Below are positions 1 to 8,526 of a DNA stretch of 64,000 nucleotides, one piece after another. A program made the position numbers and the translations under genes. The stretch spans positions 496,001 to 560,000 of the forward strand of contig JAFDXK010000001.1 of NCBI GenBank assembly GCA_018267965.1. The letters run 5' to 3'. This DNA is from Bacteroidota bacterium. Its GTDB lineage: Bacteria > Bacteroidota > Bacteroidia > Chitinophagales > Chitinophagaceae. Below the pieces are notes generated by a model that worked only from the letters and a program-made list of their open reading frames with translations, had not been told where the DNA came from and did not search any database. Each line of letters begins with the position of its first letter. Position 1 is the first letter of the stretch.

Positions 1-1472
1 TAGAGGCTCATTTTAATGTTTCCGATAATGCAGCTTTTGCCAATACGCTGCATGATGAAGATATAGATAATGAAGAGGTGTGTATCATCAGAAGAGAGAT
101 AAGCACTGCAGGAAAATCGAGAGCTTTTGTAAATGATACGCCTGTTACGCTGGATGTGTTAAGTAAGCTTACATCGTTATTAGTTGACCTGCAACAGCAA
201 TTCGGACATCTTGCCTTGCAGGAAGATGCTTTTCAGTTTGATGTGGTAGATGCTATTGCCGGAAATGCGGATTTAAGAAAGAAATACACGTTATCATACA
301 ATGAGTACAGGCAGAAAAAAGCACAGTTAGAAAAACTGAAGCAAGAGCAGGCAGCATTGCAAAAAGAGGCAGATTATAAGCAGTTTTTACTGAATGAACT
401 GACAGATGCCAATTTCAAGGAACAGGAAATAGAAAATGCAGACCTGCAGTTGAAACAACTATCTCATGCAGAAAAAATAGTAGCGGCTTTGCAGTCATCA
501 AGGATGATGTTGGAAGAAGGAGAGCAGCCACTTACGAATGAATTGAAGCGCATGTCGCAACAGTTACAAAGTATAGCAGAAGTGATGCCTGATTCGGTAC
601 CTGTACAACAACGTATCATGGCAGCATGGGCTGAATTGAAAGATGTGGCATCAGAATTAGAACGATTGGAGTCGAAAGTAAATATAGATGAAAGCCTGAT
701 GCAGCAATTGCAGGAAAGGATAGATGTAGGGTATAAATTGTTAAAGAAACATGCTGTTCAAACCACTAATGATTTGTTGCAAATACAAGAATCCTTAGCA
801 ACCGGTATGCAGGGCATGAATGACTTGGGCGATAAAATAAAAACATTAGAAGTTGAATTAACGACTATCTATACAACGCTTAAAAAACTCGCATCAGATA
901 TTTCAGCAAAACGGCAAAAGGCCATACCCGGTTTTGAAAAAAAGGTGAATGAATTGCTGGCATTGGTAGGAATGCCTAATGCTACTATCCGAATAGTAAT
1001 GGCTGTGTTGGATGAACCAGGTAAGTATGGTGTGGATACAGTTGCGCTTATGCTGGATGCCAATAAAAGCGGACAGTTTCAACCTATATATAAAGCTGCG
1101 TCGGGAGGGGAAATGAGCCGCATTATGCTTTGTATCAAATCCCTCACTGCAAAAGCTATGGATATGCCTACACTCATTTTTGACGAAGTAGATACCGGCA
1201 TATCAGGTGAGGCTGCCAGGCAGGTTGGTTTATTGCTTCGCGAATTGGCAACCTATCATCAGCTTATCTGTATTACACACCAGCCGCAAGTAGCAGCAAA
1301 AGGCACTCGCCATTTTTATGTATATAAAGATGAGAGCAAGGATAAGCGCATTACTACTAAAGTGAAAACACTACAAGCAGATGAACGCATCCTTGCTATT
1401 GCAAAAATGATTGGCGGTGAAACCCCCAGCGATGCCGCTATTCAGAATGCTAAAGAATTAATTGCAGCTTAA
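1..1472 (+). CDS. recN: DNA repair protein RecN, 3' part (5' end outside window)
   Basis: RecN is an SMC-like ATPase that acts in recombinational repair of double-strand breaks. The reading frame is open from base 3, so the true start lies before the window. The visible part begins in the N-terminal head (motif GKSRAFVNDTPVTL), continues through a long Glu/Lys/Gln-rich coiled coil, and ends in the C-terminal ATPase half. That half has the ABC signature ASGGEMSRIML, the Walker B motif TLIFDEVDTGISG and a His-loop ICITHQPQVA. The Walker A motif is missing only because of the window edge. The stop overlaps the convergent gene by 4 bases. Identification is secure. Confidence 0.96.
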   Translation, partial: EAHFNVSDNAAFANTLHDEDIDNEEVCIIRREISTAGKSRAFVNDTPVTLDVLSKLTSLLVDLQQQFGHLALQEDAFQFDVVDAIAGNADLRKKYTLSYNEYRQKKAQLEKLKQEQAALQKEADYKQFLLNELTDANFKEQEIENADLQLKQLSHAEKIVAALQSSRMMLEEGEQPLTNELKRMSQQLQSIAEVMPDSVPVQQRIMAAWAELKDVASELERLESKVNIDESLMQQLQERIDVGYKLLKKHAVQTTNDLLQIQESLATGMQGMNDLGDKIKTLEVELTTIYTTLKKLASDISAKRQKAIPGFEKKVNELLALVGMPNATIRIVMAVLDEPGKYGVDTVALMLDANKSGQFQPIYKAASGGEMSRIMLCIKSLTAKAMDMPTLIFDEVDTGISGEAARQVGLLLRELATYHQLICITHQPQVAAKGTRHFYVYKDESKDKRITTKVKTLQADERILAIAKMIGGETPSDAAIQNAKELIAA

Positions 1473-1975
1473 GGCATAGCAATATCTTTCAGCCGCCTGA
1501 ATTTAACAGGCGCATAGTACCATGAGGTGCCTGTAGTTTTGAAGAACACAGTGTTAGTTATATTTGCAGGCAGGTTTTTGGGCATGCTTGTTTTAGTGCC
1601 ATATACAGGCGTAATTTCTAACGTGTCACCTTTTTTTATTGTAACGGGTAATTTGTCAATTGCTGTATACCAATTATCCCCTTTAGATGGCCCGGGTCCG
1701 GCATCTTTGTTAGTTTTTATTTTGTAAAAATTGCATGCCGTAAAGCCATCGCTGCCGCGCCAGAAAAAGCCACCCGGTGCATATTTGCTTTTCCAAACGA
1801 CTATAACGTGCTGAACGATCTCTGTCTCAGATTCGGGCCTGCCGGGTAATATGTGTTGTTCTGTAGCATCTATTACTTTCAACATAGATGTTCCATCTCT
1901 AAATGCCTTTGTTTGTCCATTTGCCGCAACTGATAATACAAACTGCAACGCTAATACTGTACTATATTTCTTCAT
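1469..1975 (-). CDS. Small secreted protein of unknown function
   Basis: This 168-residue protein starts with a typical signal peptide (MKKYSTVLALQFVLSVAANG, cleavage expected near residue 20), so it should be exported. The mature part is about 148 residues, polar, with several Trp and Tyr residues (VVVWKSKYAPGGFFWRG, DNWYTAIDKLP) and a predicted beta-rich character. I recognise no family. It lies 7 bases downstream of the S46 peptidase gene on the same strand, so the two are probably co-transcribed. A role beside that periplasmic peptidase is possible but only inferred from position. Confidence 0.75.
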   Translation of the reverse strand: MKKYSTVLALQFVLSVAANGQTKAFRDGTSMLKVIDATEQHILPGRPESETEIVQHVIVVWKSKYAPGGFFWRGSDGFTACNFYKIKTNKDAGPGPSKGDNWYTAIDKLPVTIKKGDTLEITPVYGTKTSMPKNLPANITNTVFFKTTGTSWYYAPVKFRRLKDIAMP

Positions 1976-1982
1976 TCTACCT

Positions 1983-4169
1983 TTATCGTTTCTTGTTCTC
2001 CAAACCTACAATATTCATTTCTTTCAATAACCAACCTGCACCACCAAACTTTTCAATCACAAACAATGTGTATCGCACATCTAAAGATATATTACGACAT
2101 AAGTTGGTGTCAAAATACAGGTCGCTCATCGTTCCTTCCCAAATACGGTCAAAGTTTGTGCCAATCAATTCGCCTTTGGCATTTAATACAGGGCTACCGG
2201 AATTCCCTCCTGAGGTATGGTTTGATGCGATGAATGCTATTGGTACGGTATTATTTGTTTGCCAACGCCCATAGTCCTTTTTTGCATTCAGTTCTTTTAA
2301 CTTTTCAGGCACTCTGAATTCTTCTACATCCGGATTGTTTTTGGCAATGGCTTCATCAATGTTGGTCTGGAAAGAATAGCCTGCAGGCCCGTCAGGGTCT
2401 ATGCCTTGTACTTGCCCATAGGTAAGCCTTAGCGTCAGGTTAGCATCTGGGAAGAATGTTTTTGTCTTATCCAATTTATATTGTGCATTCATGTACAACC
2501 TGTTCAGATAAGCTAAGTCGTCATTGTATTTAGCAACTGTAGGTGTAATTTTTTCTCTTCGGAATTCTACAATTGCATGGTATAATTGCCATGCAGGGTC
2601 ATTCTGTATTTTTTCTGCATCCGCCATAGTAAGGCTATTTACAAGAGCATTTAATTTATTCTCATCAGTAAGAACCGACCCAAATACATAAGCACACCAG
2701 TCTGCATAACTATTGCCATGCTCTTGTAGTTGTTTAGTGAAAGCACCCGGAATATAACCATTGCATTTTTGTATGTACAAAGGCATCAGCGAGGTGAAAA
2801 CATCCATATCGGTAGCAGCGTCATAATTTTTATAAAAACCTGATGCTTGTTTTGCTATTTTTTGCAGTGTGTCTCTCAGTTTTGTATCTGAATTAGCGCT
2901 TCGCATTGCATTCAGCATCTTATCCAGAACTGCAGCATGCGGTATGATTTCTATTCCATACACAGCTTCTTTGATGTATTCATCTGCACTGAGTACATCG
3001 TTTACGGCCATCGATTTTACAGCCATAGAACTAAGCAAGTCATCGGCATAGGGTAGGGTATTATCATTTACAGCCAAGCCCTGGAAAGTTTTTTCGTAAG
3101 CCTCTTTTTTTGCAACAACATTGTTCAGGCGTAAGCCTCTTACTTCGCCTTGCCATTTTTTCCATCCGTTGGCTACACCGGCACGTTTTGAAGTGTATTT
3201 CAGAAATACATCTCTAGATGCCGTCATGTGATTAGTCCATGCATTCAGGCGTTTGGTGCGCGCTTCAATACGAATAGGGTCGATTATGGAATATATCTGG
3301 TTCAGTTGGTAAGATGAGATGTATTCCATCGTAGTGCCTGGAAACCCGTAAACCATTGTAAAATCACCTTCTTTATAGCCACCGGCATTAATAGTGAAAT
3401 ATTGCGACGTCTGGTAGGGTTTGTTATCCTTGCTATAATCAGCGGGTTTATTGTCTTTGCCGGCATATACCCTGAACATGCTGAAATCACCGGTATGCCT
3501 CGGCCACATCCAGTTGTCTGTATCTCCGCCAAATGTACCTATGCCATTAGGTGGGAAACCTACCAATCTGATATCGCGGTATGTTTCAGACAGAATAACC
3601 CAATACTGGTTGCCATTGTAGTATGGTTTTATCTGGGCATCCATCCCGGAGGCCACTTTATAGCCTTTTTCCAGATTTTTTATCCGTACACTTATCACTT
3701 TATCTCTGGCAGCTTCACTCAAAGTGTCGTCAATTCCATTAAGAATGCGGTCTGTAACATTCTCCATCCGCCTGATAAAAGTGACTGTAAGCCCTCCGCA
3801 AGGTAGCTCTTCGCTATTGTTCATTGCCCAAAAGCCATTGGCAAAATAGTCGTGCTCTTTGCTGCTCAGCCCTTGTACAGTGCCGTAGCCGCAGTGGTGA
3901 TTGGTAAGAACAAGCCCTTTGGAAGATATAATCTCGCCAGTACATCCTCTGCCAAACAATACTACAGCATTATTCAACCCCGTTCCGGCATCATTATAAA
4001 GTTGTTCGATAGGTATGTCTAAACCCTGTTTTTTCATATCAGCCTCCCTCGATTTAAGGGTCGGAGGCAGCCACATGCCCTCTTTGGCGTAAATATGACA
4101 AAAATTGCCAACCATTACGAGGCTTAGAGTAGTCTTTATAATACAGGAAAAAAGGGTAGTTTTACGCAT
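1983..4169 (-). CDS. S46 family dipeptidyl peptidase, DPP11-like
   Basis: S46 enzymes are periplasmic serine exopeptidases that release dipeptides from the N-terminus of oligopeptides and feed amino-acid-using Bacteroidota. The 728-residue length fits the family. There is an N-terminal signal segment, the catalytic His in NHHCGYG (about H92) and the catalytic Ser in GGNSGSPV (about S657). Eighteen residues after that Ser the sequence reads NFDRIWEG. An Arg at this position (R673 in the Porphyromonas enzymes) is the mark of DPP11, specific for Asp/Glu at P1, whereas DPP7 has Gly there. I therefore infer acidic-dipeptide specificity. A small secreted protein gene follows 7 bases downstream. Confidence 0.93.
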   Translation of the reverse strand: MRKTTLFSCIIKTTLSLVMVGNFCHIYAKEGMWLPPTLKSREADMKKQGLDIPIEQLYNDAGTGLNNAVVLFGRGCTGEIISSKGLVLTNHHCGYGTVQGLSSKEHDYFANGFWAMNNSEELPCGGLTVTFIRRMENVTDRILNGIDDTLSEAARDKVISVRIKNLEKGYKVASGMDAQIKPYYNGNQYWVILSETYRDIRLVGFPPNGIGTFGGDTDNWMWPRHTGDFSMFRVYAGKDNKPADYSKDNKPYQTSQYFTINAGGYKEGDFTMVYGFPGTTMEYISSYQLNQIYSIIDPIRIEARTKRLNAWTNHMTASRDVFLKYTSKRAGVANGWKKWQGEVRGLRLNNVVAKKEAYEKTFQGLAVNDNTLPYADDLLSSMAVKSMAVNDVLSADEYIKEAVYGIEIIPHAAVLDKMLNAMRSANSDTKLRDTLQKIAKQASGFYKNYDAATDMDVFTSLMPLYIQKCNGYIPGAFTKQLQEHGNSYADWCAYVFGSVLTDENKLNALVNSLTMADAEKIQNDPAWQLYHAIVEFRREKITPTVAKYNDDLAYLNRLYMNAQYKLDKTKTFFPDANLTLRLTYGQVQGIDPDGPAGYSFQTNIDEAIAKNNPDVEEFRVPEKLKELNAKKDYGRWQTNNTVPIAFIASNHTSGGNSGSPVLNAKGELIGTNFDRIWEGTMSDLYFDTNLCRNISLDVRYTLFVIEKFGGAGWLLKEMNIVGLENKKR

Positions 4170-4270
4170 TGTGCAATATAGATTTAAAGAAATAAATATA
4201 CTGTATTGCTATAAAAGTTGTACCCGAATTGTTATATTAGCCCATAGAAAGTGAAATTCTTTAAGGTATT

Positions 4271-6304
4271 ATGAGAAAACGCCTGCTCCTTGCAGCACTT
4301 TTGATAGTGTCGCAACTCAATTTTGTGAAAGCCCAACCGTTGTTTAACTCACCGGATACAGTTTGTCCTAAGCAAAGTGTACAACTGACAACCAACGTGA
4401 AAAATGCGTTAACGCATTACTGGGGTTTTTGTTCCGGCTATGCTTTCAATGCGCCTATCGGCTATAATCTGGGCAATCAATTAGGCGTAGATGCACCCGG
4501 TGCAATAGAGGTTGAAAAAGATGGAGATAACTACTATGCATTCGTAGTGAACAGGGGTAATGCAGGTGGTATACAATCTTTATGCAGGTTAGAGTTTGGT
4601 AAAAGCCTTGATAACATTCCTAAGATAACTAACTATGGCACAATGGATAACGTTTTGCCGTTTAGTCCTAATGCATTACACATCGTAAAAGATACAGTAA
4701 AAGGCAATTGGCACGTATTTGTGGTAGGTGGTAATACTACAGCGAATTCATCATTAGCGCGTCTTGACTTTGGTAAAACACTTGCTAATACACCGAACGT
4801 TGTAAACTTTGGTAACTATAACAATCTGCTGAACAAGCCTGTAGGTTTGTTCATTTACAAAGAAGCTGGCATGTGGTATGGTTATACCATCAACAAAGCA
4901 ACTAACAATCTTATTCGTATTGAATACGACTCATTATTGTCTCTTACCCCTGCTCTGAAAGATCTGGGAAATATCTCAGGTGTAACCAGTGCTAACGATT
5001 TTGCGGTAATCAGGCATAATGGTGGATGGCACTTCTTCATTACCAATGAAACAGGAACAACAGGTATCAGCAGGATGGATTTAGGTCCTTCGTTGGGTGC
5101 TCTAACATCAGCACCTACTACAGTTGGCTTAGGTGATTTTGGCATATTAGTTAACCCTACTGGTATTACAATAGTTCGCGATTGTGATAGTTTCCACATA
5201 TTTGTCAATAGTAAACAAAACAACTCTTTTGTAAGGATTGATATGATTTCTGTAACAGGTCCTTATTCTGCAATTTCATACAGTAATCTGGGTAGTATAG
5301 TATCAGGCCCGACAGGCCTCACAAGAGCTATACGTGACCATGATAATATCTTCTTGTTTGAAACAAACGATGTTGATAGTAACTTGATTAAAATAAAATT
5401 CCAACAGTGTAGCAGGGCGAGCATACAAAACTCAACTACAATGAAGCCGCCTCCGTTCAGCTACGATACTGCAGGTATATATAACTTGTATTACATAGCA
5501 AATGAAGGTTTGCCTGATGTACAAACTCAATGTAAGTTGATTTACGTTCTGCCTACTCCGCCAATTATCATGTCTCCGGATACTGTTATATGCCAGGGAG
5601 ATACTATTTCTCTGAAAGTGTTATCAGTAACTGCTAAAAATAAAACATGGTCTCCTGACTATAACATCAGTAGTCTTGTGAAAGATGAAGTAAGGGTATG
5701 GCCAAGGTATTCTACTGCATATCACATTTTAATGCCTTTCCCTGCAGGTTGTATAGTAGACACTAATATCAAGGTAACTGTAAGAAAAGTAGAAGCCGAT
5801 GCAGGTCCTGACAGGACATTGGGAGATGGTGCATCTACCATGCTTGGTGGTCCTATGACCAGCCTCGGTACTAATTTTAAATATTTGTGGTGGCCTGACA
5901 GGTACATTGATAATATTAACCTCAAAAATCCGGTTGTTACTCCGCCTTATGATTATACATACTATCTGACTGTAAAAGATACATCAGGTTGTGCAGCAGT
6001 TGATACTGTAGTTGTAAGAGTAGGTTGTGAGTCTATTAATATGCCTAACGCATTTGTTCCTGAGGGTGATGCGCGTGTCAATCGATTTGGACTTGCTAAT
6101 ACTCAAATCGTGAAACTGATTAAGTTTGAAATATTTGACCGCTGGGGCAAAAAAGTGTTTACAACAACAGATCCAACCAAACAATGGGATGGTCAAATAG
6201 ATGGAGAACCCGGTAGCGCTGCAGTTTATGTTTGGGTGGCTGATGGTTTCTGTGCATCTGGCAAGCGAATAACAGCAACAGGTAACGTCCAGTTGATTCG
6301 ATGA
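4271..6304 (+). CDS. Secreted surface protein with T9SS type B C-terminal sorting domain
   Basis: This 677-residue protein has a signal peptide (MRKRLLLAALLIVSQLNFVKA) and a long repetitive beta region. In residues about 70-370 short units recur with L-x-R-(L/I)-(D/E)-(F/L)-G-(K/P)-S-L and N-(F/Y)-G or L-G-(N/S), suggesting a propeller-like fold. PKD/Ig-like segments follow (CQGDTISL, AGPDRTLGDGAS). The last 90 residues are a gliding-motility-associated (CHU_C, T9SS type B) domain, with INMPNAFVPEGDARVNRFG, FEIFDRWGKKVF and GNVQLIR at the end. It should cross the outer membrane through the type IX system. The ligand or enzymatic role is unknown. A strong hairpin terminator follows. Confidence 0.9.
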   Translation: MRKRLLLAALLIVSQLNFVKAQPLFNSPDTVCPKQSVQLTTNVKNALTHYWGFCSGYAFNAPIGYNLGNQLGVDAPGAIEVEKDGDNYYAFVVNRGNAGGIQSLCRLEFGKSLDNIPKITNYGTMDNVLPFSPNALHIVKDTVKGNWHVFVVGGNTTANSSLARLDFGKTLANTPNVVNFGNYNNLLNKPVGLFIYKEAGMWYGYTINKATNNLIRIEYDSLLSLTPALKDLGNISGVTSANDFAVIRHNGGWHFFITNETGTTGISRMDLGPSLGALTSAPTTVGLGDFGILVNPTGITIVRDCDSFHIFVNSKQNNSFVRIDMISVTGPYSAISYSNLGSIVSGPTGLTRAIRDHDNIFLFETNDVDSNLIKIKFQQCSRASIQNSTTMKPPPFSYDTAGIYNLYYIANEGLPDVQTQCKLIYVLPTPPIIMSPDTVICQGDTISLKVLSVTAKNKTWSPDYNISSLVKDEVRVWPRYSTAYHILMPFPAGCIVDTNIKVTVRKVEADAGPDRTLGDGASTMLGGPMTSLGTNFKYLWWPDRYIDNINLKNPVVTPPYDYTYYLTVKDTSGCAAVDTVVVRVGCESINMPNAFVPEGDARVNRFGLANTQIVKLIKFEIFDRWGKKVFTTTDPTKQWDGQIDGEPGSAAVYVWVADGFCASGKRITATGNVQLIR

Positions 6305-6329
6305 TGAAACTGTAACTAAGGATATTTTT

Positions 6330-6360
6330 AAAGGCTACCAAATGGTAGCCTTTAATTTTT
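6330..6360 (+). terminator. Rho-independent terminator after the T9SS type B gene
   Basis: A perfect 11-bp stem (AAAGGCTACCA / TGGTAGCCTTT, 6330-6340 with 6343-6353) is followed by AATTTTTT. It lies 26 bases after the stop codon and ends the plus-strand transcript. Confidence 0.9.
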
Positions 6361-6434
6361 TAGTCTGAAATACTCAATGAATATCGACAGTCTATTTTAA
6401 CGATGTATGTGTTATTAATATCAGTACTTAATTT

Positions 6435-7709
6435 CTATACTATTGGTAGCATTACTGTGAATGTACTGCCTTTGCCGGGGCTGCTCTCTACATTTACTTT
6501 GCCTTGGTGGGCTTCTACTGTAGCTTTTACGTAACTGAGCCCTAAACCGAATCCTTTTACGTTGTGTATATTGCCGGTATGTGCACGATAGAATTTTTCG
6601 AATACACGTGATTGTGTTTCCCTATTCATGCCGATGCCATTATCCGAAACTTTTATGGCGAGCATATTATTTACAATTGCTGTCCTTACCTCGATATGCA
6701 GGTTGTTGCCAGAGTATTTTATGGCATTATCCAGCAGGTTGAAAATAATATTTGAAAAATGGACCTCGTCAGCATTGATCGTATGCCTTGGGGCATCCAG
6801 TTTCAATGTTATAGTGCCGTTTTTTTCCTGAATCTGCAGAGATAAGTTGTCCGATACTTTGTGTATGATTTCATGCGCGTTCAAGTGTTGCAGGTTAAGC
6901 TTGATGTCTTGCTTTTCTATCCTTGCGGCTTGCAAAATTTTCTCTACCTGCTTATTCATTCTCTTGTTCTCATCCTTTATCATCCCGCTATAGTAGCGCA
7001 CTTTGTCAGAGTCGTGTATTACCTTTTCGTTTGTTAAAGCATCGATAGCCAATGATATTGTAGCTAATGGTGTTTTAAGTTCATGGGTCATATTGTTGAT
7101 AAAGTCAGATTTTATCTCAGATAGCTTTTTCTGATTAAACAAGGTTCTGACCGTAAGAGCAAAAGCCGAAATAATGATGATGGTAAATAATATGGATGCT
7201 CCAATCATCCATCCCATTTTGCTGAGTATAAAATTTTTGTTTTCAATAATATACAACTGCAATGTCTCAGGCATTTTTGCCTTATCGGGTTCCGGTGTTA
7301 ATTGAGTAGTGATTGAATTTTTGAGGTATTCATTTTTATAGCCTACGGAAGCCATTACAGGCATTTTAAATATATTCAAAACGCAGTACTCATACTTTTC
7401 TTTGATATTATATCTTTTCAGGGCATTGTCAATAATGGTTTTCATTTCAGTGTCACTTAGGGTTTGCACGGTAAAATCCTGCAGGTAATACATTCTCGAA
7501 TCGTCGTTAAGCGGCACAACATTTCCCAGTTTCAAAAGGTAAAGCTGCCAGGCATTTTCTTTGATCTGGGTCATCGCCAGTTCTATATCCTGATTTCTTT
7601 GGTTCTGGCGTAGTTTGATGGCATCCTTAATCCATGACATTTGGATGAAAATGATGCCTAATACTGACAGGGTGATAAGAAAAACTATTAATGGGAATAC
7701 TCTTTTCAT
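6435..7709 (-). CDS. Sensor histidine kinase, membrane-bound, orphan
   Basis: A 424-residue two-component sensor kinase. Transmembrane segments lie at about residues 5-24 and 166-188 and flank a roughly 140-residue periplasmic sensor region with no recognised domain. The HisKA box is MTHELKTPLATISL, with the phospho-accepting His near residue 209. The HATPase part carries an N box (NIIFNLLDNAIKYSG), a G1 box (VSDNGIGM), an F box (VFEKFYRAH) and a G2 box (GFGLGLSYVKA). No response-regulator gene is adjacent on either side, so its partner must be elsewhere. In this phylum such kinases usually pair with an OmpR-type regulator, but the signal cannot be read from sequence. Confidence 0.95.
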   Translation of the reverse strand: MKRVFPLIVFLITLSVLGIIFIQMSWIKDAIKLRQNQRNQDIELAMTQIKENAWQLYLLKLGNVVPLNDDSRMYYLQDFTVQTLSDTEMKTIIDNALKRYNIKEKYEYCVLNIFKMPVMASVGYKNEYLKNSITTQLTPEPDKAKMPETLQLYIIENKNFILSKMGWMIGASILFTIIIISAFALTVRTLFNQKKLSEIKSDFINNMTHELKTPLATISLAIDALTNEKVIHDSDKVRYYSGMIKDENKRMNKQVEKILQAARIEKQDIKLNLQHLNAHEIIHKVSDNLSLQIQEKNGTITLKLDAPRHTINADEVHFSNIIFNLLDNAIKYSGNNLHIEVRTAIVNNMLAIKVSDNGIGMNRETQSRVFEKFYRAHTGNIHNVKGFGLGLSYVKATVEAHQGKVNVESSPGKGSTFTVMLPIV

Positions 7710-7716
7710 GTATCAT

Positions 7717-7724
7717 CAAAATTA
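7717..7724 (-). promoter_or_regulatory. Bacteroidota -7 promoter element upstream of the histidine kinase
   Basis: On the minus strand this reads TAATTTTG, an exact TAnnTTTG match, just upstream of the kinase ATG. A TTG 17 bases further upstream (7742-7744) could be the -33 element. Confidence 0.45.
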
Positions 7725-7916
7725 AGTAAGAAGCCACTGTGCAATATGCACAAGCATTGGTTTAACTCGATTTTAACGCCCCAACGCATCTGAAAAATAC
7801 AACTGTTTATATTGTCAGACAGTGTTTTTTACTAAAAGAGCTACTTTTTCAAGGCAATTTCTTTTGCAACACCAAGATATTGTTTAGTTTTAGGGTTATT
7901 AATTTTGATAAGCCTT

Positions 7917-8420
7917 ATGAAAAATTGCTTACTGTTATTATCTGTATTACTCATGGTTGCCTCTTGCACTAAAAAGGAAGCAGCTCAGACAAAACAGGAA
8001 ATCTTGCGTGCTAATAAATGGAGTATCGATAATGAAAAACTGACCTATTATAATTCTGTAGGCGGCGATTCTGATTCATATAACTGGGGCTTACCTCCAA
8101 ATGATACTAAACCTGATTGCATCAAGGATGATGTGATAGAGTTTAAAGACAACTATGACGGTATTCATAATACAGGTGGCGATAAATGCAAAACCAGCGA
8201 AACTGACCAGATACAGTTTAAATGGGGTGTTATGGCCAATGAAAAGCATGAAAATGACAAGAAAATGTATATCTATGGACTGTATTCACTTTTAGGACAG
8301 GATGCTAACGGTGATGTAGAGTTTCAGGATGATAAAGTGATTTTTTCTTATCCAAGGCAAATACCTAATGGTTCTGGTACGATTACGGTAAAATGGACAA
8401 TTACTTTTAAAAGGAAGTAA
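7917..8420 (+). CDS. Lipocalin-like lipoprotein, function unknown
   Basis: I place the start at the ATG at 7917. A TTG four codons upstream is in frame but gives a worse signal peptide. The 167-residue product has a lipoprotein signal (LLLLSVLLMVASC) with the lipid-modified Cys near residue 18, then a small polar beta-rich domain. The alternating pattern, and an ending in TITVKWTITFKRK, resemble the lipocalin-like lipoproteins common in Bacteroidota, but I cannot name the family with certainty. It is transcribed alone and has its own terminator. Confidence 0.75.
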   Translation: MKNCLLLLSVLLMVASCTKKEAAQTKQEILRANKWSIDNEKLTYYNSVGGDSDSYNWGLPPNDTKPDCIKDDVIEFKDNYDGIHNTGGDKCKTSETDQIQFKWGVMANEKHENDKKMYIYGLYSLLGQDANGDVEFQDDKVIFSYPRQIPNGSGTITVKWTITFKRK

Positions 8421-8444
8421 ATCGGTTATTTTAATATAATTCAC

Positions 8445-8473
8445 CCACCGGTTTACTTCCGGTGGGTTTTTTA
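8445..8473 (+). terminator. Rho-independent terminator after the lipoprotein gene
   Basis: An 8-bp G/C-rich stem, CCCACCGG / CCGGTGGG, with a 7-base loop, followed directly by six T residues. It separates the lipoprotein gene from thrS. Confidence 0.88.
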
Positions 8474-8493
8474 TAGCTATCAACGCAATTAGT

Positions 8494-8501
8494 ACATTTG
8501 C
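8494..8501 (+). promoter_or_regulatory. Bacteroidota -7 promoter element of thrS
   Basis: TACATTTG, an exact TAnnTTTG match, 25 bases before the thrS ATG. The expected -33 position falls in the T-rich tail of the preceding terminator and has no perfect TTTG. Confidence 0.6.
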
Positions 8502-8526
8502 AAACTCAAGAAGATTATTACAATTT

